From contig MARA01000002.1 of NCBI GenBank assembly GCA_001792895.1, positions 2,666,001-2,730,000 on the forward strand: a DNA stretch of 64,000 nucleotides, written 5' to 3'. Position numbers and translations under genes: made by a program. Positions 55,499 through 64,000 of this stretch are shown here, one piece after another (position 1 is the stretch's first letter; the number at the start of each line of letters is the position of its first letter). The notes beneath the pieces are model-generated. The model was not told the DNA's origin and did not search any database. It saw nothing but the letters and a program-made list of their open reading frames with translations. The stretch comes from Lentinus brumalis. Its lineage: Eukaryota; Basidiomycota; Agaricomycetes; Polyporales; Polyporaceae.

Positions 55499-56199
55499 AT
55501 GTCCGACCATGAGGCTGGGGGATTGCCTCCCTCGGACGAGGATTTGTCCCTCCCGAAGGCGACCGTCACGAAAATGATCGCAGGTGCGCCCCCGCGTCGT
55601 GACCGTGCCGTCGGACCCGGTCAATGTGGACCTCATGTTCTTCCTGCAATCCGCAGAACTGCTACCTAATGACATTACGTGCGCCAAGGAGACGCGGGAT
55701 CTGGTCATTGAGTGTTGTGTAGGTGAAGTGGTCCTATATCCTTCTCGCGTGGAATGGCGGAAATTAACGCGCCTCTCGCGCTTTCCCGGCAGAGTTCATA
55801 CACCTGATATCTTCCGAGGCCAACGAGATATGTGAGCAGGAGTCAAAGAAGACGATTGCGCCCGAACATATCATCTCGGCACTGAAGGTGAGTCGCGTTA
55901 TGAATGGGGTAGCTGCATGCGTCTCCTTTGTCCTGTTGCTCATGGAACCCGTAGCGATTGGGCTTTGAGTCCTTTACCGCGGAGGTGGAGAGCGTGTTGA
56001 AGGACCACAAACAGCAGCAGAAGGTGTGTAACAGTCTCGCGTCTTTAAATCAGAAACGTCTGATCCTTGCGCAAAGGACCGGGAGAAGAAAGTCTCCAAG
56101 TTGGAGCAGTCCGGGCTTACGGAGGAAGAACTGTTGGCTCAGCAAGAAGCCCTTTTCGCCCAAAGCCGCGAGAAGTTCCGCACAGCAGCTCAGCAATGA
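55499..56199 (+). CDS. NCB2: Negative cofactor 2 beta (Dr1/Ncb2), histone-fold transcription regulator
   Basis: NC2-beta pairs with NC2-alpha (Drap1) to bind TBP on DNA and control RNA polymerase II initiation. Exons: 55499-55583, 55657-55722, 55793-55887, 55955-56023 and 56077-56199, all in phase, 145 residues. The acidic start 'PPSDEDLSLPKATVTKMIAE' enters a histone fold: 'LLPNDITCAKETRDLVIECC', 'EFIHLISSEANEICEQESKK', 'TIAPEHIISALKRLGFESF'. The C-terminal TBP-contact region follows with 'AEVESVLKDHKQQQKDREKK' and 'FAQSREKFRTAAQQ'. Length and order are normal, no frame breaks. Convergent with the MAK32-like gene. Confidence 0.95.
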
Positions 56200-56452
56200 A
56201 CACCCTTCACACTCATCTTCTTGTGCTCGCCACCCTTCGTTCACTCTCACTGACTGCTCGGAGACTCACACTCCCGACCACTCTTCTACGTGCACGGTGC
56301 TGCGCGTGCGCACCGCTCTTTTCCATTGACGACGTCTCTCTAGTGTGGGATATTGGACGATTGCTATTCGATTCGTGTATCATCAGTACAGAACTTGCGC
56401 GCGTCACGCATACAGCTACTTCTTGACCGTCTGTAATTTGTCCCTGATTTAT

Positions 56453-58011
56453 TCACTTCGTACCTTTCGCTACTAGACGATCATGTAGCACTTGCAATCT
56501 GCGATGCGGTGATTCGCCATTCCAAACCTCTAAGGCCTGCCCATCCTCGTCGAGGACTTGAGAAAGACGTGGTAAGCCTCCTGTTCGATCGTGTACGACG
56601 CTGAGACGGTTGCATATGCAGTTGCTAGGGAGTGTACGTGTTAGCCTCTACGCATCGCAAAAATAGCCGGCACGAGTACCTTCCCGCACATCTCCTTTGT
56701 TGAGGACTAGCCCGCGCCCAGTCCGCCTAGGAAGCTGTTGCCTGCGCCTGCGATCATGTCAACGGAGTCCCGTGGCGGGATTGTGCGCGGCACTCACCTG
56801 TCACATCAACGACCTTGTCGGCATTGTCTTCGCCGTCCCAGAAGGCTTCGACCCATGTACAGGGGCTACCTCTGAGGCCGATGCAGGCCCCATAGCGCCG
56901 CTGCGAATGACTACGGCGCGCCGCCCGTCGGTCCGACGCCCATGTCGAGGAAAGCAGAACACGCGGCCTCTATCGATTGCTTCGTGGGGTTTGTCGGCAT
57001 GGACAGCAGACTTAGTGCCTCTCCGCGTTCGGGCTACAGCCTTGTCAGTTTACTGAGAACGGGACACTAGTAAACTCTGACCTAAGAACTGATATGTCGG
57101 AAGCACCGTTTGGAGAGCAGGGAGCTCCTCAGGCACACAGCGATCCTGGCTTCTCTTCTTGTTGGCAACACATAGGGATGTCAAGAGGGTGGGCGACGTA
57201 CGGGTATCGGCTCGTACACCGTGGTGGATGCCAATTTGACTTGCTTCACTTCGCACATTATCGCGGCCGCGCGGGTCGGGGAGCATATGAAATGCAGAAC
57301 CCTCGGATGTGACAGCTTGGTGTCCATCAGGTCGCGAGGCGTTATGCGGAGTCTAGGAGTGAGGAATCTACCGGATCATTGCGCGCGGACGAGGCAGAAT
57401 GAAATATCAGTGGACGGACCCTCTGTGTTCACCTCTGTATGCGTTCAAGGCCCTTGTAGTGCCCCTGTTAGGATGATCTCGGAAGTGCCACATATCCGGG
57501 CCGTAGGCAGTCTAGGAGTGAGATACTCGAATCTACCGCACGATCATTAGCTGCGCGGACGAGGCAGAATGAAATATCAGTGGACGGACCCTCTGTGTTC
57601 ACCTCTGTATGCGTTCAAGGCCCTTGTAGTGCCCCTGTTAGGATGATCTCGGAAGTGCCACATATCCGGGCCGTAGGCGTTCAAGGCGTCCTGGATATGT
57701 GTGGGGAAGTCATGGCCTCTGTCGATAATCATGCCTAATTGGGACGGCGGTAGCCTGAGGCATGAACTCAGCTACCATGCCCGCGACGCATGGCCATACG
57801 CACCATATCCGTGCGCCAATAGATGCATAGGTGCCGCCTCCTCCGATCTGTACACACAGTGTCCTAAGCATTCGGATGGTCCGACGGCATGATGCTGCTC
57901 ACCTGTGGTGCCAATGTCTTGCCCGTTGGCTTGCCGTCCTCACTCATCTATGATGAACATCCCGAGGGATACGAAGGCTCTATGCTCGCTGTTATTATCG
58001 TCGGATGCCAT
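56453..58011 (-). pseudogene. MAK32-like PfkB-family sugar kinase, heavily broken, with an internal tandem duplication
   Basis: Segments read in order on the minus strand: 'MASDDNNSEHRAFVSLGMFI' (start 58011), 'DGKPTGKTLAPQ', 'IGGGGTYASIGARIW', 'LGMIIDRGHDFPTHIQDALN', 'YGPDMWHFRDHPNRGTTRAL', 'FEYLTPRL', 'ITPRDLMDTKLSHPRVLHFI', then 'FLDMGVGPTGGAP', 'VVIRSGAMG', 'TWVEAFWDGEDNADKVVDVT', 'GAGNSFLGGLGAG' (the PfkB catalytic GAGD-like site), 'LYATVSASYTIEQE' style helices and 'WNGESPHRRLQVL'. This order is that of Mak32-like ribokinase proteins of fungi. At least six frame breaks occur, nearly all repaired by adding bases to short runs (for example near 56880, 56920 and 57940). A tandem duplication at 57351-57678 repeats one exon segment. 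It is either a real pseudogene or a badly called region. Confidence 0.7.
57351..57678. repeat. Imperfect tandem duplication, about 160-170 bp unit
   Basis: Two copies (about 57351-57508 and 57510-57678) share over 120 identical bases, including GAGGCAGAATGAAATATCAG and the following stretch. They differ mainly in their first 50 bases, where copy 1 lacks several short blocks present in copy 2. Both lie within the MAK32-like gene. Confidence 0.85.
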
Positions 58012-58192
58012 AGTTGTCAACGTTCTGTGTCTAGGATGGTGGTAGTGACCAAGTCGAGTCCGGGTCGGGACGAAGTGAGATAAGATAAGTCCCAGATCAT
58101 TGCTCGATCACGGTGACGATCTCTCTTCGATCCCGCCACCACAACAGAACACACTGCGTTTCCGAGGCGCAGCGTAGCCCGCTCCTAGCACC

Positions 58193-59239
58193 ATGGAGGT
58201 TTGGGCTGTAACACTGGATGCAACTGCATTGAATAGTCTCGACGAGGTTGGGCGAGACATCAATGTCAAATATAGTCGGACTGAGCAGATCCACAGCTTT
58301 ACCAAACAGCTCTTTCTATTCTAGATGACGAATCCAGGAGTCAGGTGCAGAAGTACTATCATCGCATCGACAGTGTTCGTGAGTCTCGGTATTATGCACC
58401 AATTGTAGCGTGGACTGATACACGCCAAACAGGCGGGCTCATCGGACGGCTCCTACCCCGGCTGTTGCTGAAGCGCAATGGGACCCCCGTCAGCACCATG
58501 GCATTCGCAAAAACGCAAGCCGGCAAGCCGTACATTGCAAGTTCCAGAGAGCTTATGATTTTATCGTTGTTGACTTCTACGCCCGCAGACAACACCAATC
58601 ACGCCACCCATTGGGTATAATATCACACACGACAATGGAGTGGTCGCAATGGCGTTCAGCAGCGGACCAGACCTCTACCCTGATCCGCCGGCTTATCGAA
58701 TAGGAGTCGACGTGATGCTCCTACAGCTACCCAAACGTGACACGTTCCCGGGGTTCGTTGAGGTATTCAGCGAACAGGTACAATCTTGTCGTTCTGACCA
58801 CTGCTGCTGCTGATACCGAATCCTCAAGCTAACCAATCTTGAGCGGAGCGTTCTCATTCCCCCACCTTCCGCTCCTCCGCTGTCACAGCAAGAGCAACTG
58901 CGTCGTTTCTATCTCATATGGACACTCAAAGAAGCATACACTAAGGCGCTGGGCCTCGGAATGGGCTTCGACTTCAGCCGCATCGAGTACGACGTACCAA
59001 ACGATGTGGTGCGGATTGACGGTGTGATCCCGCGAGGGTGGGAGTTCACGCGGTTTGAGCTGAAGAACGAGTTGAAGTCGGGGAATGTTGAGAACTACGT
59101 CGGTGTTGTTGCTAGGTTTGTCGGGGACGGCGCGGTAGACTACGAGAAGGTGACCGTAGCATCCTCGACGCCCACGTGGCTCAAAGTGCAGGATGCCGCG
59201 CATTTTCTTGAGGTGGCGATCGCGGAACTTGTTGCATAG
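58193..59239 (+). CDS. Sfp/Lys5-type 4'-phosphopantetheinyl transferase
   Basis: This enzyme activates cytosolic carrier proteins such as alpha-aminoadipate reductase (lysine synthesis), polyketide synthases and NRPSs. The start MEVWAVTLDATALN is at 58193. Later exons give 'DDESRSQVQKYYHR', 'GLIGRLLPRLLLKR', 'TMAFAKTQAGKPYIA', 'PPIGYNITHDNGVVAMAF', 'YRIGVDVM' (Mg-binding Asp) and 'FYLIWTLKEAYTKALGLGMG' (W-x-x-K-E-A-x-x-K). The C-terminus ends at 59239. The second part is split by two or three introns, with donors near 58380 and 58770. The joint near 58540-58600 could not be put in phase. The first exon's end is also tentative. The motifs leave little doubt about the family, and an AcpS-type homologue is at 43.6 kb. 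Confidence 0.82.
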
Positions 59240-59521
59240 TACGACGGGTCCTGTACACTTGGAAGCAGCGGCGATAGCGATTCTGGGGAACAGTGGTTTG
59301 CCAGTGGAGGCGAAGCGCGTGAACTAGGACACCTTCCTAATACGGGACCGCACGGATCAACATGTGATGCGGTGCGCTTAGGTGCGCTTGCGCGAGCTGC
59401 GAGGACGATGACCTGGGCGAAGGCTGCTTAGGACCATCTCTCAGCCGCAATCTCTGATTCCCTCTCCTCATCTCCTCCTCTGCTATCTCCAGCATCCCAC
59501 TCTCCTTCTTACTCGCTCACC

Positions 59522-61376
59522 ATGCCCCGCGTACGCTCGTTGCGCACACAAGCTCTTTCTCCCAAGCGCGACATGTCGCCAGGACCACCGTCGCCGACAT
59601 TCACGGAAACTACGAACGCTTCAGTACTCAACTTTGGCCCAGACGGCCCCGAGAAGATTATTACTCGTGCAAACCTCAAGGCCAGTTTGCAATCATATGA
59701 AGAAGTAAGGCGGTGTCGCCGCCCCGTGTATGACCTCGGGCTGAGCTGCGCTTATCACCCAGCTACTGAACCGATGTGCAACATATCGCGCGGCCTTGTT
59801 GACAATGTCGAGAGCGACGGCGGGCTTTGCGGATGCGATGGAGGCTTGTTCGAGGTGCGTCCTGCAGCTGTTCTCACGCACGCTGGTTCTCATCTAGCGA
59901 AGCCTCAAGGGCCCAAACTACGAGTCGGGAACCAGGATGCAGGCGGCGGCCGGCTTGCACCATCTCATGAGCAACCACTTCCATGTCATGGTAGGTCCAT
60001 GATCGTTACCCTCTCAGATGTATGTCGACCCCGCGGTGACAGGCGGAGACCCTTGACAAGCAATTCGAGAAGCCCCTGCGCCAACATCTGGAGAACTACC
60101 GCATTGTCGTTACGGTAAGGCCCAAACAATGTTCCTAGGACCATGGGAAGGTTACTCATGTGCTCGAAACCCTAGGAGCGATCCAACGCATACGAGAGAG
60201 CTCTGCGAGAGAAGAGCAACATAATCCGCCAGATCGAAATGGGGAATATGAAGGCAAAGGGCAGAAGTGCGTCCGCCGATCTAGTCATATTGAGGTATCC
60301 CTCTCAACCTCCAGTTAAGACTTGCAGACCTTCCGGGAAGCATTGGCGGTGTTGCAGCGTCAGGTCGACGAACTCGATGAGCTCAAAGCGCGCCATTACC
60401 AGGAAATCGTCGAACATGAAGAGGAGGTATGGGACTTCGTGCAGGGGAAGGTCTGTCTTGCCGTCCGCTCAACCATGGACGTCTTCGACCGTCTCACATC
60501 CAAAGCGTACGTCATCCTCCGCTTCCTGATATGTGCGCCCTCTCTGATGTGCATCGAATCACCAGCTCCGACCCTGTCATAGAACCAATGCTCCAAACCG
60601 TCCCGGACCCATTCGATTCTTACGGTCCACCACCTGCCGAGGATCAAATCTTCAGCATTCTCCCTCCCCTCTCCGTGATCGCAAACGCTCCTTCATCCTC
60701 TCCCAGCCCACTCACAGCCTCCACACCAGAACTCGAGAGCAGCGATGAACTCCCTTCAGGCAAGAACTCGTGGTCCAGTACCGGCGGCTTTTTCCCTGAC
60801 ACGGCCGCAGCATGGGCTGACGTACCCTCGAGTCCCCCGGGCGGTTCGGCACCCGGTTCAGGCGCGGTCTCCCCTGTACGCTCGATCTCACCCCCGAACA
60901 TGCCCAAGGCGTCTGCGGCCCAGACCAGCATCAACAGACGGCACTCCCATCCTGTCTCATCGTCGTCATACTCGCACCACGCGCGCAAGTCCGAGTCCAA
61001 GCTGCGTAGTGTCCTGTCCGTCCTGGACGAGGCGCCGCATATACACCCAGACGGCGAGACAGAGGACGCGCACCCGAGGAGTATGTCCACGGACTCGGGT
61101 GTCAGTGTGTCGTCATCTTCGACTACCAATGGGAAGGCTCCAGACCTGGGCGGGGTGGATGCGGGCGTGTGGGCGAGCTTGACGCCCAAGTTGTCCGACC
61201 TCGACAATCCCGCAGGGGTTGGCAGAGGCGAGGATGACACGACTCCGCGGAACACACTTCGAGCGAGCAGGACTTCGCCACCCATACCCTCGTTCGAAGG
61301 CACACCGTACGCCGGACGGAGTCGCAGCCCGCAGTCAGACGATACAACTGTACCATCAACGCCTATAGCCTCGTAG
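59522..61376 (+). CDS. IVY1-like BAR-domain protein
   Basis: Exons: 59522-59704, 59763 on, then five or six more ending in a long last exon (stop 61374-61376). After a short polar start (MPRVRSLRTQALSPKRDM) comes 'KIITRANLKASLQSYEE', then a coiled helical BAR region: 'LLNRCATYRAALLTMSRATA', 'LHHLMSNHFHVM', 'ETLDKQFEKPLRQHLENYRI', 'ERSNAYERALREKSNIIRQI', 'FREALAVLQRQVDELDELKA' and 'CLAVRSTMDVFDRLTSKA'. It resembles yeast Ivy1, an inverse-BAR protein that binds phospholipids and the Rab Ypt7 at the vacuole and links to TORC1 and PI3P signalling. About 230 C-terminal residues are Ser/Pro-rich and disordered, with many potential phosphosites. Internal exon limits are supported by phase but not listed in full. 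Confidence 0.82.
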
Positions 61377-61676
61377 TGCAGCCCTACTGTTTCTCGACCT
61401 CGCGATACCCGGTTCGCATTCTCGCACTTCAAGTTCTTCATTCATGTATTATGTTTCGCCCCGATTAGATGGCTCTGCCTTCGGCTGGCATATTGGGTCT
61501 GGATGGACTTTTTCGCAGTACTATCGTCATACATGCACATACGTCGATACTACCGCTTGTACACCTGTATATCTACGCGCTATAATGCACTCCTTTGCAG
61601 TGTAACCGGTATGGACGTGAGCAGGGGAAGAGTAATTATCTTGTATTATCGTAAGACATTGTGTGAAGCTGCGGTG
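61377..61676. other. Intergenic stretch between convergent genes
   Basis: 300 bp between the IVY1-like gene (+) and the aspartyl-tRNA synthetase stop (-). No gene recognised. Confidence 0.4.
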
Positions 61677-64000
61677 TTACAGCGGCCGGAGCGCGTATTG
61701 CGCCAGGACCTCCGGGGAGGACGGGGAGGGACTCTTGAACAGGAGGTCGCGCCCGAACTGAGTTTTGGGGAATGCAATGACATCCCGGATCGAGGAGCTC
61801 TTGCAGAGAATTGCCATCAGACGGTCGAAGCCTGTCAGTGCGTCAGTCATACACCGGGCGGTGACGTGGGAGACAGACGCACCGAACGCGAAGCCCCCAT
61901 GTGGTGCTGCACCGAAGCGCAGTGCCTGGAGGAGGTGGTTGAAGGAAGCCTTCTCTTTCTCGTCGAGCTGGTGTCGCGGCCAATGATGGTCAACGTCACA
62001 CCTATCTCTAGATGCACTGAACTTTACCTGTAAGATCTGAGAGAATATGTACTCCTGCATGGCAGCATCGTGCACCCTGACGGAGCCACCACCAATCTCT
62101 TGTCCGTTTAAAACAAGATCATAGTGTTGTCCGCGAACCTGTTGGAAGGCGGACAGATCAAATTGTGTTCTCGCCGTCCATGAACCCTCCAAGCGTACCT
62201 CATCAATCTTCCCCGCGTACATCTTCTCAATATCTTCCCGCATGGGCGCCGTGAACGGGTGGTGCGAGCTGCTCCAGCGCCCGTGGGCGAGGAAGTCCTT
62301 GTCGGCGTCCGCATGCGTAAAGAGGGGGAATTCCGTCACCCAGAGGAACTTGGGGTCTTCACTGACTTCGACGGTATGCGGATGGTCCTGGTTCGCCCGG
62401 CTTACGAGCCATGAACGCAGGACGCCAAGGTTGGTGGAACCACCCTACGGGATACATGATCAGTGCGCTGCATTCCCTAAATCCCGAGTACACCGCACAT
62501 ACCTCAGGCCGTGTTTTGCGTTTCGCCAGGAAAACGTGCCCGCCATGGTCCAACCCCAACTGCCTCGTGAGGCCGAAGTCCATCAACTCGGGTAGATCGG
62601 GCACACTGGAGCCAAGCGTGGAACTGATTAACTTGCTCTCTTGCAACAACCATAGATCAAGACTGGGGGACGGGGACTCAGAAGGAACGCTGATTTGCTC
62701 GACCCCTTCGGGAATAAAGGCGGAGGGATCGTCAAGAGGGAACTCCGGAACGAGAGCTTCGAGCACTTGTCCTTGAACTTCAAATGCTGCACGCAATGTT
62801 GGAGGGAGCATGTCGGTGACGTTCTTGATCTGCTGCAAGCTCAGTACGCGGTCACTCGCTCAGAAGTATGTGCCTACCTCCATGCCATACCTCAAGTCCG
62901 GCTTGTCTGAACCATACTTGCTCATCGCCTCGTCATAGGTCATCACTTTGAACCTGTCCTCGAGTTCTCTGCCTTCGAACTTCCGCCAGATCTTACGAAC
63001 GATAGTCTCGACTGTGTCCCGGACCTCGTGGCCGCCAATTCGCCATGGATCATCGGGTGCGGCAAGGTCATTACCCCAGCTGACCCATGCCATTTCGAGA
63101 TCGACCTGGGTGAATTCTGGTTGCCGATCTGACCGACCGTCTTCATCGCGGAAGCAGCGCGCGATCTGGTAATAGCGATCGACAGCTCCAGAGGCGACCA
63201 ACAGCTGTTTGGGCTGTTGGGGAGACTGAGATAGTGCGTAGAACATCGGCTGCATGGGTTCTCCCGTCTTGGGTCGTCGGGCGCGGACCGGGACAAGATA
63301 CTCGCGGGCTCCTTCGGGACTCGAGTTCAATAGCATAGGTGTCTCGACCTCCGTGAAGCCTATTGTCACAATGTCACTTAAACATGACCAAGGATGCGCA
63401 TGTATAACTCGCCTTCGTCGTGCAACGTCGACCGCACGAGGAACGCCACATCGCTGCGCTTCTTCAGGTTCGCCATGAGCTCTGACCGACGGAGGTCGAG
63501 GTAACGATAGTTCAACCTCAGCTCTTCATTAGCCTACCATGAAATCAGTAACGAGACACCCCTAAGAAACGGGAAATCCTACTACAAGAGAGGGCGTACC
63601 AGGTTAAGGTTGTCTTCGGGATCGTAGGGCAAGTTGCGGTCCGCAGGATTGAAGAGGGCGAATGACTTCACAGCAACCTCGACGTGACCTGCAGGAACCT
63701 TACGCACGGCGCACAGAATTGGAAACAACGTTTGGGACGGCAACGGGAACACGCACATCGCGGCGCTGCCCCTTGGGCCGAACTCGGACGGTCCCTTCTA
63801 CCAATATGGTGGATCCGTTCGGTATCTTTCGCATAGCAGCCAGCACTTCTTCGCCACATGTGCGCACGTCCGCAACCAGCTGCGTAGCGCCATACGAATC
63901 TCGGAGTTGGAAGAACGAGAACTTCTTGCTCATCTGCCTGCATGACACGTGAGGTAGTCGTGTGCATATGCGCAACAGGTATGGCGGAGAGTACATACCC
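61677..64000 (-). CDS. MSD1: Mitochondrial aspartyl-tRNA synthetase, N-terminus outside the window
   Basis: This class IIb synthetase charges mitochondrial tRNA-Asp. Reading from the right edge: an OB-fold part ('[20 protein letters not shown]', '[20 protein letters not shown]'), '[20 protein letters not shown]', '[20 protein letters not shown]', '[20 protein letters not shown]' (motif 1 region), '[20 protein letters not shown]' (motif 2), the bacterial-type insertion domain, '[18 protein letters not shown]', '[17 protein letters not shown]' and motif 3 '[20 protein letters not shown]'. The insertion and motif order identify the bacterial/mitochondrial AspRS (DARS2, Msd1) rather than the cytosolic form. 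It ends 'YALRPL' at 61677. Several introns of about 55 bases interrupt it. The start codon and targeting peptide are beyond 64000. Confidence 0.92.

Overview
The window looks like nuclear DNA of a basidiomycete fungus, most likely a wood-decay-type agaricomycete. The basis is dense gene packing on both strands, many introns of about 50-65 bases with GT(R)NGT donors, GC-rich codons, MYND-finger paralogues of the kind expanded in polypores, a small secreted cysteine-rich protein and a GPI-anchored GH128 hydrolase. I resolved about 30 protein-coding genes by joining exons by hand. No tRNA, rRNA or CRISPR was seen.

Layout. 0-7.4 kb: the end of an acetylornithine-aminotransferase-like gene, HEM1 (5-aminolevulinate synthase), a WKF-domain nucleolar-type protein, ARL1 and a CDT2-like WD40 receptor. 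7.6-14.4 kb: an aminoglycoside-phosphotransferase-like gene split by a 5.9-kb Ty1/copia retrotransposon (two identical 277-bp LTRs, 5-bp target duplication). 14.8-24.1 kb: an accessory stretch with two MYND-finger paralogues, a relic of a third, a small secreted protein, a 176-bp inverted-repeat element (MITE-like) and an OTT_1508-like deaminase. 24.5-47.5 kb: ISA2, SND2, a single-pass membrane protein, an SFR1/MEI5-like recombination protein with a very long acidic N-terminus, a CK1-type kinase, an NmrA-like oxidoreductase, a METTL3/IME4 m6A methyltransferase, a Ure2-like GST, GH128, COA5/PET191, IBA57, PPT2 and ELP2. 47.8-64 kb: a DEAD-box-like protein with degenerate motifs, an RRM protein, an FMC1-like factor, SmF, NC2-beta, a MAK32-like PfkB kinase, a Sfp-type phosphopantetheinyl transferase, an IVY1-like BAR protein and mitochondrial aspartyl-tRNA synthetase, which runs off the right edge.

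Functional links. Many genes serve mitochondria: HEM1, ISA2, IBA57, COA5, PPT2, FMC1 and DARS2. ISA2 and IBA57 act together in [4Fe-4S] protein maturation. HEM1 supplies haem, and COA5 helps build haem- and copper-containing cytochrome oxidase. Both phosphopantetheinyl transferase types (AcpS-like mitochondrial and Sfp/Lys5-like) are present.

The most striking pattern is technical or evolutionary. At least a dozen reading-frame breaks, several in essential genes (HEM1, SmF), all have the sense of missing bases, usually one base in a short homopolymer. This suggests a consensus with systematic homopolymer under-calling, and it must be kept in mind before calling any gene here a pseudogene. The clearest biological oddities are the degenerate DEAD-box protein, the retrotransposon primed by an internal part of initiator tRNA, and the enlarged SFR1-like protein.
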